From: a virus
Reading direction: 5' to 3' (one strand)
IMG/VR virus record: IMGVR_UViG_3300027969_002554
Coordinates: 1 to 45,609 of that record
Length of the DNA: 45,609 nt
Shown: positions 13,988-22,293 of the stretch, piece after piece
Layout: every line of letters starts with the position of its first letter
Position numbering within the stretch: the first letter of the stretch is position 1
Translations under genes and position numbers: made by a program
The notes under the pieces: model-generated
The model's input: the letters and a program-made list of their open reading frames with translations, nothing else
Told to the model about the DNA's origin: nothing
Database searches by the model: none

Positions 13988-15616
13988 ATGGACTTAAAAG
14001 AATTACATTCATTCAAAATGTCAGATGCAGTGACATTTCACGATAACCTCAATCCTAAACTGTTTCGTGGACAACATCTATGGCCTGAAGTAGAACTACA
14101 ACTAAAAACAATAGCACAAGACTTTCTACAAGAGATGGGTATACATGATTTGGATGTACGTGATATCACTATATCCGGATCTAACGCAGCCTACAGTTAT
14201 ACAGACCATAGTGATTTAGATTTACATATCTTAGTCAATATGAAGGATTTGCCAGATGATGATATTTACCATGAATTCTTCAAAGCTAAAAAAGATTTAT
14301 ACAATGATTCACATGATATTACTATTAATAGAATTCCGGTAGAATTATACATACAAGATGCGGCAGAACCTGTCACTAGTTTAGGTGAATATAGTGTTAA
14401 AGATAATAAATGGTTGCGTATGCCTGCAAAACGTAGAGCAAACTTTGACCAAACAGCTACTAAATCAAAATATATAAAACTATTAGACATTATTGATACA
14501 ACATTACAATCTAATAAGATAGGCAAAGTCAATAAAATATTGAAGAAGATTAAACAATATCGTCAAGCTGGATTAGATAAAGGTGGTGAGTTTAGCCCTG
14601 AAAATCTAGCATATAAAGCATTACGTAGCCGTGGATATATTACAAAACTTTATGATTTAAGAGATAGGTTACATAGCAAACATTTAAGTCTGAATGGAAT
14701 GTATTCTAATGTTAGTGAAAGTTTTGATAAACCGTATAAACTACTCAGATGGGAAAAGGGTGACTTTGGTGATGTAGACGCAATAGCACGATTAGATGAC
14801 GGAACTTTTCTAAGTATCATGTTCAAGAAGGGATACAGTAAAGATACAAAAGAGGAAACATGGAGTGTTGTGTTTTGGAGAAACAATAGTCAAGAAGTCA
14901 CGGGAGAAGGTGATTCTCAACGAGTATTTGCCACTGTGTTAAATGCTATACAAACATTTATTGAAAAGTATACGCCCAATAAAATAATCTTTGCGGCAAA
15001 TAAAGTAGATGACACTGGACACGACACACAAAGCAGAGCTAATCTATATGACAAATTAGTTCAGCGTTATGCCAAGTCTTGGGGATTTAAATCATTTAGA
15101 GCAGATAATGGCAATAAAGTTATCTACGAATTGAGTAGGATAAAGAAAGATGTAGCAGAAGAATCGTTTGATGGCATAGAAATCTCTTTAGAAAAAGAAA
15201 ATGATGAGATTATGGTGACAGCTATGGCAAATGGTAAAGAGTTAGGTCAAGTATTATTTGTAGAAGAAAATGGATATTTGTTACCACAAGATTTAGAAGT
15301 AGATGAACGTTACCGTGGTCAGGGTATTGCCTCTACTATGTATAACTATGTAAAAAGTCAAGGATATAAAATACGCCGTAGTGGTCAACAAACAGATTCA
15401 GGCGCCGGATTCTGGAGCAAACATCGCCCTGATCAAAATGTCTGGGAAGCATCAGGCTATATTCCTAGTGAAAAAGAGAAAAATAAACCACAATTTAGTA
15501 CAGCATTAACATCAGATGTTAAGCCGGACAGTATCAAAAAGAACGCAAAAGCATTCTATTGGAATACTAGTAGAGCAGGTATTCCACCAACAGCAAAGCC
15601 ATCAGGCAAAATCTAA
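13988..15616 (+). CDS. Nucleotidyltransferase-GNAT acetyltransferase fusion with inter-domain cut-like sites
   Basis: 542 residues in three parts. The N-terminal part (about 1-240) has a Pol-beta-type nucleotidyltransferase signature: GSNAAY with S65, then SDLDLHI with D76 and D78. The middle part (about 245-390) begins after NVSE (E244) and is not recognised (GDVDAIARLDDGTFLSIMF and a C-terminal FRADNGNKVIYEL). The third part begins after DVAE (E391). It is GNAT-like, with the acetyl-CoA motif RYRGQGIASTMY at about 441-452 and a downstream W-rich end. Both junctions are hydrophobic-x-Glu followed by (E)SFD, so the same linker type separates all domains. I infer a cargo polyprotein. The ATG at 14018 is an alternative start. 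Confidence 0.7.
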   Translation: MDLKELHSFKMSDAVTFHDNLNPKLFRGQHLWPEVELQLKTIAQDFLQEMGIHDLDVRDITISGSNAAYSYTDHSDLDLHILVNMKDLPDDDIYHEFFKAKKDLYNDSHDITINRIPVELYIQDAAEPVTSLGEYSVKDNKWLRMPAKRRANFDQTATKSKYIKLLDIIDTTLQSNKIGKVNKILKKIKQYRQAGLDKGGEFSPENLAYKALRSRGYITKLYDLRDRLHSKHLSLNGMYSNVSESFDKPYKLLRWEKGDFGDVDAIARLDDGTFLSIMFKKGYSKDTKEETWSVVFWRNNSQEVTGEGDSQRVFATVLNAIQTFIEKYTPNKIIFAANKVDDTGHDTQSRANLYDKLVQRYAKSWGFKSFRADNGNKVIYELSRIKKDVAEESFDGIEISLEKENDEIMVTAMANGKELGQVLFVEENGYLLPQDLEVDERYRGQGIASTMYNYVKSQGYKIRRSGQQTDSGAGFWSKHRPDQNVWEASGYIPSEKEKNKPQFSTALTSDVKPDSIKKNAKAFYWNTSRAGIPPTAKPSGKI

Positions 15617-15640
15617 TAAGTTTCCATATTATGGTATTTT

Positions 15641-15648
15641 GATAAATA
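15641..15648 (+). promoter_or_regulatory. T4-type late promoter GATAAATA in a small hairpin
   Basis: GATAAATA is 23 nt before the ATG at 15672. It forms part of the perfect inverted repeat GTATTT-TGAT-AAATAC (15634-15649). Initiation near 15654 leaves a short leader with GGAAA before the start. Confidence 0.55.
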
Positions 15649-15671
15649 CACTATTAGTATGGAAATCCGTT

Positions 15672-17246
15672 ATGAAAATCAAACAAATCACTGAAAATAC
15701 AACAGCAGGGTCAATAGCTACAGTAGAAACCTCATTAGGTGGTACACAAAGTAGAGGAAATCCTAGCATATATGGCGGAAAGAAAGTAGGAACTCTATTC
15801 AAGGGTAAAAAGACTAAAGCCCCATATGCCAATAGCATCAATGAAAGTGCTGAACTAAGTGAAGCACAACTAGAAGAAGATGATGTTATTGTTGTTCCTG
15901 GACAAGGTCGTAGTCGTAAAAATGGATTTGTCCCACATGGACAAAGTCGTGTAGACCATGAAGTTGAAATGGCACGTAGTGATTTATTCAGTGCCGCAAA
16001 GAATGCTCAACAAGTTTATTCAATGATTAAAGATATTAGTGAAGATGAGGGTCTTGATGGTTGGGTACAAGAAAAGATTATCAAAGCTAATGACTATCTA
16101 AACACTATACGTGAATACTTAGAAGGTAAACAAGTTCAAGGTGTAACAGAAAACAATCAAAGAGGTGATTCACTTGTTACTGACGCATTAAAAATAATGC
16201 GTGGTTCAGATTATCAAATGGATCCTGTAAGAGCAATAAAGACTGTGCTTGGGGAAAGAGAATACAATAGCCGTCGTGGTTTTTATAATTTCTATGTAAA
16301 ACAACTAAGGGATATGTATGATCAGGAAGGTCTAGCGGAAGGTTCCAGAAACGCATATTTGAAACATAACAATTTAGTTGATATAGAAAAACCACTGGCT
16401 GGACTAAAAAGTGAGTTTGAGAAATTTTTACAAACGCATGACCCTAAAGAAAAACAAAAATACCAACAAGGTATAAAACAACGAATCAAATCAGAACCAA
16501 TGTTAGGACCAAAAGGCGTATTACCAGAGCAAGGTGTGGCGAAAGGCTATCAGTTAGATGAAGGTGCCGTTGAAACAATTACGGCATTAGTCAAGAAGAT
16601 CCCTGGCATTGGCAAATATTATCAAATGGCTCAACAATACAAGCCACAACTGATTCAAATTCTAAAAACTAGTAAATCCGGTAAAGAAGTTAAACAAAAA
16701 ATGGAACAGTTGGCAGCAAGTCAGTCTGTACCGGTCGCTGAATCAGGTATGATGAAACAATTAGGTGGTTTGGCAGTTGGTGGTGGAAGTATTTTATCTA
16801 CAATGTGGATGAATGCTATGGGAATGATTGATGGTGTGCTAGCACATGCGGCAGCAGGTGAGGTCGGTGGTGCAGTAGCATCCGGTAGTATCTTAGGATT
16901 AATTCCTGTAACACTAATGTTGTTTGCGGCAATGTTATTGTTCAAAGGATCACAACAAAGCAGTAATGAAAAAGCACAGGCATTTCAAGCACAACGTGGT
17001 CAGCAAGGTATGGCAGAAGGCAAACGTAATTTGAAATGTGTATGTAAGACACATGGTACTATGCAATGTCCAGTACATACACCAAAAGATATTGAAGTAA
17101 TAGAAGGTGCTAAAGTAGACCGTATGGTTAAGCATGTAGCACAATCAGAAAAGAAACTTGGTCATAGTAAAAAAGAAGCAGAGAACATTGCTTGGGCTAC
17201 CGCTAACAAGCGTGGCATGTTAGATAACAAGAATAAGAAAGCGTAA
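15672..17246 (+). CDS. Mosaic internal-protein polyprotein with a membrane module
   Basis: 524 residues. The start at 15672 (MKIKQITE) is chosen because the late promoter lies just upstream; the frame is open further 5' only inside the previous gene. Hydrophobic-x-Glu junctions occur at QITE (8), QGVTE (160), EGLAE (223), PVAE (357), QGMAE (449) and VIE (478). QGVAK (291) looks like a decayed site. Modules differ sharply: a Gly/Lys-rich piece (GGKKVGTLFKGKKTKAP), a helical piece (GWVQEKIIKANDYLNTIREYL), and a segment at 358-449 with two hydrophobic helices (ILGLIPVTLMLFAAMLLF). A Cys pair piece (KCVCKTHGTMQCP) and a C-terminal helical AENIAWATANKRG module complete it. No enzyme motif. I infer head-packaged cargo cut by the prohead protease. 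Confidence 0.65.
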   Translation: MKIKQITENTTAGSIATVETSLGGTQSRGNPSIYGGKKVGTLFKGKKTKAPYANSINESAELSEAQLEEDDVIVVPGQGRSRKNGFVPHGQSRVDHEVEMARSDLFSAAKNAQQVYSMIKDISEDEGLDGWVQEKIIKANDYLNTIREYLEGKQVQGVTENNQRGDSLVTDALKIMRGSDYQMDPVRAIKTVLGEREYNSRRGFYNFYVKQLRDMYDQEGLAEGSRNAYLKHNNLVDIEKPLAGLKSEFEKFLQTHDPKEKQKYQQGIKQRIKSEPMLGPKGVLPEQGVAKGYQLDEGAVETITALVKKIPGIGKYYQMAQQYKPQLIQILKTSKSGKEVKQKMEQLAASQSVPVAESGMMKQLGGLAVGGGSILSTMWMNAMGMIDGVLAHAAAGEVGGAVASGSILGLIPVTLMLFAAMLLFKGSQQSSNEKAQAFQAQRGQQGMAEGKRNLKCVCKTHGTMQCPVHTPKDIEVIEGAKVDRMVKHVAQSEKKLGHSKKEAENIAWATANKRGMLDNKNKKA

Positions 17247-17247
17247 T

Positions 17248-20200
17248 ATGAGCAATATTCTAAAAGGTATATTAAACGAATCAAATCCCTTCTATGGGCA
17301 CAATGATCCAGCCAGAGAATATGGAGCTGATGATCCACCAAGATTTAACAAATCACGTTCTAGTTATCGTTCACAAGAAGATGATGATGAGTATGATCCG
17401 TATGGTTTAATAAGACAAGAAAAAGATTTTGCTAAAGGTCGTGCTATGAAGGCAGCGGCAGAAAAAGCACAACGTGATAGTGACCATGATAGATTAGCAA
17501 CAGGTACAAATGAAGGTTTGGATGATCCATGGGGAGATCAAGGTAACTTTGCAGGTGATAAGCCAGTTAATCTAGGCAATGTATCTATGAAGAACATACA
17601 AACAGGTGACACTGTTAAGTATCTTGGACAATCATCACAAGTAGTTGCTATGAGTAAAGACCGCAAGTATTCTCGTATTAAAATTTCTAAAGGTATGGGT
17701 ACTGTTACCCAAGATGTATTAACAAGTGACTTACAACAATTAGGTCGTGGTACAGCAATAGAAGAAGATAATAATACTAGAATGAGAATGAATGATTACT
17801 ATGATTTGGCAGATGCTATTCAGGAAAAACTTAGAAATGCTATCAGAATGGGTAATAAAGAACTCATACAAAAATTAAACAAAGAACGTGATGAATTAGA
17901 TGCACGTGTTAAACAATATGGATTGATGCCTGAATCACAACTAGATGAACTAGATACAAAGTTGGGTTTATATAAAATAGCAGCCGGCAAGGATGCTACT
18001 GCCGCCGATAAAGCAGGTGATTACACACGTGGTCATAAACGTTTCAAAGGTATTATGAAAGCAACCGAGAAAGAGTTTGCTAATGACGCAAAAAAGAAAA
18101 AAGATGCCGACGAAAAGAAATCTGCTATCAGTCAAGGTATAAATGAATTTTCTCCGGGTGCTACTGGCCCTAAAGGTCCTAAAGATTATGGTCAACCAAA
18201 TAGCTCACGCTATATAGGTGGTAACAAGTTTGTAGTAGGTACTACTAACAACTATGTATTGACTGCAACAATAGACAAATGGGGATTAGAATGGGATGAG
18301 GATGATGAGATATGGTTCTTAGACAGTCCTGGTGCCGCTCATATTGCCGATGCTAGCGAAGGTGAAATAGAATTACCTCCTCCCCGTGAACAAAGAAATC
18401 AAATACATGATTTAGTAACTGATTATCTCAATGCTAGAAATTCTGCTGATTTACAAAAAGTAGCCGCATATTATGGTCACAGCAATGACGGTGAGATGGC
18501 AACAAATGAAGGTATAGAAGCACCTAGATTTAACAGCAAGCAAGAAGTTATTAATCACTTTGTTAAAAACGGTAAAAGTGCGGCAGCAGGTGCAGCGGCA
18601 TGGGAACGTGGTTATAGAGGTTCATCTAATAAACCAATAGAGTTAAAGAAACCACCACAAAGAAGTTACCACGATGAACTAGATGATAAGCGTTATTCAT
18701 CAATTGATGAAAATTTAGGTGATCAATTAAAATCTACATCATTTGAAGAATTAGTTAAAGCTAAATTAGCCATAGCGAGACAGATTGAAGCTGAAGCTGA
18801 AGCCTTTGAACGAGATTTGTATAAAAATAACACGGTACAAAAAGCACAACAAGGTTTACGTAGAGAATTTGAACCAACACCAGTAGCACAGCCCGGTGAA
18901 AAGCATTCTGTATTAAAAGATAGATTAAAATATTTAGATATTGCTAAACAAAAGTTTGAAGAAGTAAACAGATTAATTAATGCAATTAGAAAAAACTACC
19001 GACACTATGAAGTTGCAAACAAGATGGATAAACTTGATAAGAGTCTACTACCATACGTTGAAGTTGGACCAAAAGATAATTATAAATCTTTATTTGTAAA
19101 ATTAAGCAAAATTGAAACTGAGTTATCTGAACTGTATCCTACAGCAGCCGCTGCCGTAGCTAAGAAAAATAATCAAGGTGTAGCAGAAGGTTGGAGTCAA
19201 AAGTACAAGAGTAGTATCAACTGTAGTCATCCAAAAGGATTTTCACAAAAGGCACATTGTGCTGGTAAGAAGAAACACAATGAGAGTATTGACAATATTA
19301 TGGAGATGACTTGTCCTGATTGTGGTATGTGTGAAACTCATGTAGGCCATACTAATTTAGATGAAGCATGTTGGAAAGGTTATCACAAAGAAGGTATGAA
19401 AACCATGTTTGGAAAAGAATATCCAGACTGTAGAAAGAATAAAAAGAAAAATAAAACTAACAAAGAAGGTTTGGTGGAGGGCCCGGCGCTCTCTACGTCA
19501 ACACTTACCGGTGAAATTCCTAGATTAATGGGCATTCGAAAGAAAGAACAGAGAGACTTGATAGAAAAATATGCTCTCCACAACAGAGAGAAAGACTATT
19601 TTGAATTATTTGTAGAATTGTCAGGTAAACCTATGCCTGAAATTTATAATATGAATGATTCACATCAGTTAGCGTATGAACTTTATAACTTAGGATCTCA
19701 AATTGCTAGTGATTGGCGCAATATTAGTAACCCCGCATTCAGCCGTCGTGAATATCTCAACCAAATAATGAACGATTGGTATAATTTATTTAAAAAATCA
19801 ATTCAAAAATACAAGAGTATGAAGCAAGGTTTGGCGGAGGAACAATTAAATGAATTGGATTTTTTTGCTCCTGTAACAACATTTATAAAAATGACTGATG
19901 GTAGTTATATTCAAGCAGATTGGCGCAAAAGCCAGGGTAATCCAGGACTTAGTGATTCCGCATCGTTTGTTAATTTTAAGCCAGTTAATCCAAATGTAGC
20001 AAAACAACTTGGGCTAGATAATTATCAACGTAACAAATCTATCAGTAATTACAGAGACGGAACAATGGTCCCCGGAGGACCAATCCAAGGCAGTGGGCCT
20101 TTGGCTAATCGCGGATATGAAGTAGTAGACTATAATAAACCAGAAACTATGGAAGAACTTCCGCCTGAAATAAAATCTGAATTAATAAAGTGGGTACAAA

Positions 20201-20679
20201 AGCAAAATGTAGTGGAAGAAAGTTGCCCACATTGTAATGGCCCAATGTTTAGTGAAATGATAATGAATGAAAAGAAAGATGCTTGCTACTATAAAGTAAA
20301 GAGTCGTTACAAAGTATGGCCAAGTGCTTATGCCAGTGGTGCATTAGTTAAGTGTCGCAATAAAGGCGCAAGTAACTGGGGCAACGGTGGAAAGAAAAAT
20401 GAAAGTTCTATACTAGAAGGTATTAACCGAGCAGATGAAAGTTTACATGATTGGTTTAATAAAGAAAAATGGGTTCGTATGGATACTAAAGGAAAGATTA
20501 AAGGTCCGTGTGCTAGAGAACCAGGAGAAGGTAAACCAAAATGTTTGCCACAAAGTAAAGCACATAGTCTAGGTAAAAAGGGTCGTGCTAGCGCCGCTCA
20601 ACGTAAACGTAGAGAAGATCCTAATCCAGAGCGTAGTGGTAAAGCTATCAATGTTGATACAAAGAAAAATAAAGGCTAA
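17248..20679 (+). CDS. Giant mosaic internal-protein polyprotein
   Basis: 1143 residues, beginning MSNILKGILNE one base after the previous stop. Junctions of the same type lie at ILNE (11), QGINE-FSP (300), NEGIE (421), SIDE (488), QGVAE (647), EGLVE (744), QGLAE (864), QLNE (869), VVEE (990) and SILE (1057). Pieces include a charged helical segment (KELIQKLNKERDELDARVK) and a small acidic beta domain (NYVLTATIDKWGLEWDEDDEIW). A Cys/His piece with two CxxC (MTCPDCGMC, about 689-695) is followed by a WKGYHKEGMKTMFGKEYPDC element. Near the end are SRYKVWPSAYASGALVKCR and WVRMDTKGKIKGPC, a basic Cys-containing module resembling DUF5872 from memory. No catalytic centre is recognised. The layout implies processing into at least seven small proteins. 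Confidence 0.65.
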   Translation: MSNILKGILNESNPFYGHNDPAREYGADDPPRFNKSRSSYRSQEDDDEYDPYGLIRQEKDFAKGRAMKAAAEKAQRDSDHDRLATGTNEGLDDPWGDQGNFAGDKPVNLGNVSMKNIQTGDTVKYLGQSSQVVAMSKDRKYSRIKISKGMGTVTQDVLTSDLQQLGRGTAIEEDNNTRMRMNDYYDLADAIQEKLRNAIRMGNKELIQKLNKERDELDARVKQYGLMPESQLDELDTKLGLYKIAAGKDATAADKAGDYTRGHKRFKGIMKATEKEFANDAKKKKDADEKKSAISQGINEFSPGATGPKGPKDYGQPNSSRYIGGNKFVVGTTNNYVLTATIDKWGLEWDEDDEIWFLDSPGAAHIADASEGEIELPPPREQRNQIHDLVTDYLNARNSADLQKVAAYYGHSNDGEMATNEGIEAPRFNSKQEVINHFVKNGKSAAAGAAAWERGYRGSSNKPIELKKPPQRSYHDELDDKRYSSIDENLGDQLKSTSFEELVKAKLAIARQIEAEAEAFERDLYKNNTVQKAQQGLRREFEPTPVAQPGEKHSVLKDRLKYLDIAKQKFEEVNRLINAIRKNYRHYEVANKMDKLDKSLLPYVEVGPKDNYKSLFVKLSKIETELSELYPTAAAAVAKKNNQGVAEGWSQKYKSSINCSHPKGFSQKAHCAGKKKHNESIDNIMEMTCPDCGMCETHVGHTNLDEACWKGYHKEGMKTMFGKEYPDCRKNKKKNKTNKEGLVEGPALSTSTLTGEIPRLMGIRKKEQRDLIEKYALHNREKDYFELFVELSGKPMPEIYNMNDSHQLAYELYNLGSQIASDWRNISNPAFSRREYLNQIMNDWYNLFKKSIQKYKSMKQGLAEEQLNELDFFAPVTTFIKMTDGSYIQADWRKSQGNPGLSDSASFVNFKPVNPNVAKQLGLDNYQRNKSISNYRDGTMVPGGPIQGSGPLANRGYEVVDYNKPETMEELPPEIKSELIKWVQKQNVVEESCPHCNGPMFSEMIMNEKKDACYYKVKSRYKVWPSAYASGALVKCRNKGASNWGNGGKKNESSILEGINRADESLHDWFNKEKWVRMDTKGKIKGPCAREPGEGKPKCLPQSKAHSLGKKGRASAAQRKRREDPNPERSGKAINVDTKKNKG

Positions 20680-20681
20680 TA

Positions 20682-21122
20682 ATGTTATCAGATAATTTAA
20701 AAGTACTATTGGCTAGTACACAAAGTTTTGCTATCAAAACACAAAACTTTCATTGGAACGTGGAGGGAAGTAACTTCCCACAATATCACGATTTCTTTAA
20801 TACACTGTATGAAGATGTAAATGCTACTATTGATCCTATCGCTGAATATATCAGAATACTAGGTCAATATACTCCTGGCAGTTTGTCACGTTATACTGAA
20901 CTAAGTATTATACAAGACCAAACTAAAGTTCCAAGAGCAGAACTTATGTTTGTTGAGTTACTACAAAATTGTGAAACAATGTCAGAACTTGTTGTTGCAA
21001 TGTTTGATGAAGCTACAAATGAACGTCAGCAGGGTATTGCTAACTACATGGCTGAGTTACAAGACTTATACGGTAAGAAAGCATGGTTCATCCGTTCTAC
21101 ATTAAAAAGAGAACGTGAATGA
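20682..21122 (+). CDS. dps: Dps/ferritin-like protein
   Basis: 146 residues, the Dps length class without long tails. The signature NFHWNVEGSNFPQYHDFF followed by TIDPIAEYIRILG aligns with the Dps ferroxidase region: H24, H36, D51 and E55 are present. The Asp expected five residues after the second-His position minus one (the D of HExxD) is Asn40 here, so iron binding may be altered. Dps proteins bind iron or peroxide at subunit interfaces and can coat DNA. It lies inside the cargo-gene operon and overlaps the next gene by 4 nt, but carries no capsid-targeting peptide itself. Confidence 0.85.
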   Translation: MLSDNLKVLLASTQSFAIKTQNFHWNVEGSNFPQYHDFFNTLYEDVNATIDPIAEYIRILGQYTPGSLSRYTELSIIQDQTKVPRAELMFVELLQNCETMSELVVAMFDEATNERQQGIANYMAELQDLYGKKAWFIRSTLKRERE

Positions 21123-21751
21123 AAGCACAAGAGTTTATTATTGAAAATAACGATCAAGCCGCAGTAACTGCTCTGCAAAAAAAGCATGGATGGTCTACGG
21201 GTAGAACAGTTAATGGAGATCTCTATTTTACCTGGCAAGGACTCGAATATGTGTTTTATGGTGAGCGTATGCGTATCAACGTCCCAAACACTGACCGCTC
21301 TATATCAGTTGTGTGGGGCAAAAAACCTGATTGGCAAGGCCGAGGCAATGATGAAATCAGTTTTGCACAAGCAGTACAACGAAAAATTCTAAAATTTGAC
21401 TTGGCAATTTGGCAACAATTGGACCGTGGCCAAATTAATGATTCACAAGCCCTACAAAAATTCAAGGTAGAAAACGAACGTCAGGCTAGAGAAGCAATTG
21501 CACAGGGTGCGACAGAAAGCATCAATGAACAAGAAAATTCTAAAGTAGATTTGACACCTAATTATCCTAACTATGAAGTATTAATAGGAGAGTTTGTTGG
21601 CATAAGAAAAAATAGAGCAAGATTCTTAATTGTAGCATCTGAACTTAAGCCGGGTGTGCGTGAGACTGATAATATATTCAGAGCAAAAACAACTAATACT
21701 CCAATCAGTATTGAGATTAGTAAAGTGAAAAATAGAACAGTAGTAGGATAA
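21119..21751 (+). CDS. Protein with T4-like capsid-targeting peptide, unknown function
   Basis: 210 residues starting MKAQEFIIE|NNDQ, very close to the T4 internal-protein targeting peptide MKTYQEFIAE that gp21 removes after Glu. The first domain (10-135) includes KKHGWSTGRTVNGDLYFTWQ, QGLEYVFYGERMRIN and SVVWGKKPDW. A second site SINE (137) leads to a basic beta domain (IGEFVGIRKNRARFLIVASE). The function is not recognised. It overlaps the Dps-like gene by 4 nt and precedes a secreted nuclease by two bases, so it belongs to the same late operon. Confidence 0.65.
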   Translation: MKAQEFIIENNDQAAVTALQKKHGWSTGRTVNGDLYFTWQGLEYVFYGERMRINVPNTDRSISVVWGKKPDWQGRGNDEISFAQAVQRKILKFDLAIWQQLDRGQINDSQALQKFKVENERQAREAIAQGATESINEQENSKVDLTPNYPNYEVLIGEFVGIRKNRARFLIVASELKPGVRETDNIFRAKTTNTPISIEISKVKNRTVVG

Positions 21752-21753
21752 AC

Positions 21754-22194
21754 ATGAAAAAAATATTAATAGCAATAACACTAACATTAACAACTATGGT
21801 GGCATTTGCACAAAAACAAAAGCCAATGAATATATATGATTTCCCAATCACTAGAGTTATTGATGGAGATACTGTAGCATTTCAAGCAACATTCTTACCC
21901 CCGCCGTTAAAACAAGAACTAAGTATTCGTGTATTTGGTGTTGATACACCTGAAAAAGGTCATAGAGCGCAATGTCCAAGTGAAGATCAACGTGGTCAGG
22001 CTGCTACTGCATTTACAAAAAATGCTATCACTAAAGCACAGAAACGTCAAGTAGCTATTGCTGATTGGGATAAGTATGGTGGACGTGTATTGGGTGATAT
22101 ATTACTTGATGGACAAAGTTTAAGAATGATGTTAATACAGAATGGATTTGCAAGAGAATACTACGGAGAAGCTAAAACTTCTTGGTGTAACTAA
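21754..22194 (+). CDS. Secreted staphylococcal-nuclease-like thermonuclease
   Basis: 146 residues. Residues 1-19 are a classic Sec signal peptide: KK, then a hydrophobic run, ending VAFA before QKQ. The mature part is an SNase domain with VIDGDTV (D37, D39), IRVFGVDTPE (R59, D64, E67) and YGGRVLG (R111), which match the catalytic and calcium-binding residues of the family. Cys74 and Cys145 could form a disulfide in the periplasm. The enzyme would cut DNA or RNA outside the cytoplasm, sparing replicating phage DNA. Possible roles are nutrient scavenging, degrading competing phage DNA, or clearing DNA at lysis. Confidence 0.88.
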   Translation: MKKILIAITLTLTTMVAFAQKQKPMNIYDFPITRVIDGDTVAFQATFLPPPLKQELSIRVFGVDTPEKGHRAQCPSEDQRGQAATAFTKNAITKAQKRQVAIADWDKYGGRVLGDILLDGQSLRMMLIQNGFAREYYGEAKTSWCN

Positions 22195-22293
22195 CACACC
22201 TTAGGACCGGTACTAGTTACCGTGGTGTAGGCGGCTTCTGCCTTAAGTTATCCAATTCGCTACTGGACCTTATAAGTGAGCATAAATACTAAT
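22195..22293 (+). other. Structured non-coding spacer
   Basis: 99 nt between the nuclease stop and the ATG at 22294, with local GC higher than its surroundings. A bulged hairpin pairs ACACC (22196-22200) with GGTGT (22224-22228) and CGGTA (22208-22212) with TACCG (22218-22222). A second possible stem pairs TCCA (22251-22254) with TGGA. There is no U-tract, so it is not a simple terminator. I could not fold it as a tRNA. It may be a small RNA, a 3' stabilising structure or a processing site. Confidence 0.35.
22281..22288 (+). promoter_or_regulatory. T4-type late promoter CATAAATA
   Basis: CATAAATA ends 5 nt before the ATG at 22294, which has no ribosome binding site. This supports 22294, rather than the upstream in-frame GTG at 22276, as the start. 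Confidence 0.55.

Noticed and set aside
15516-15671. 52-codon N-terminal extension of the 524-residue polyprotein
   Set aside because: The extension overlaps the end of the previous gene in another frame and lies upstream of the late promoter; the MKIKQITE start fits the leader pattern.
22201-22275. Possible tRNA gene in the structured spacer
   Set aside because: No acceptor-stem pairing, no plausible anticodon loop and no GTTC-type T-loop could be placed; only simple hairpins are visible.
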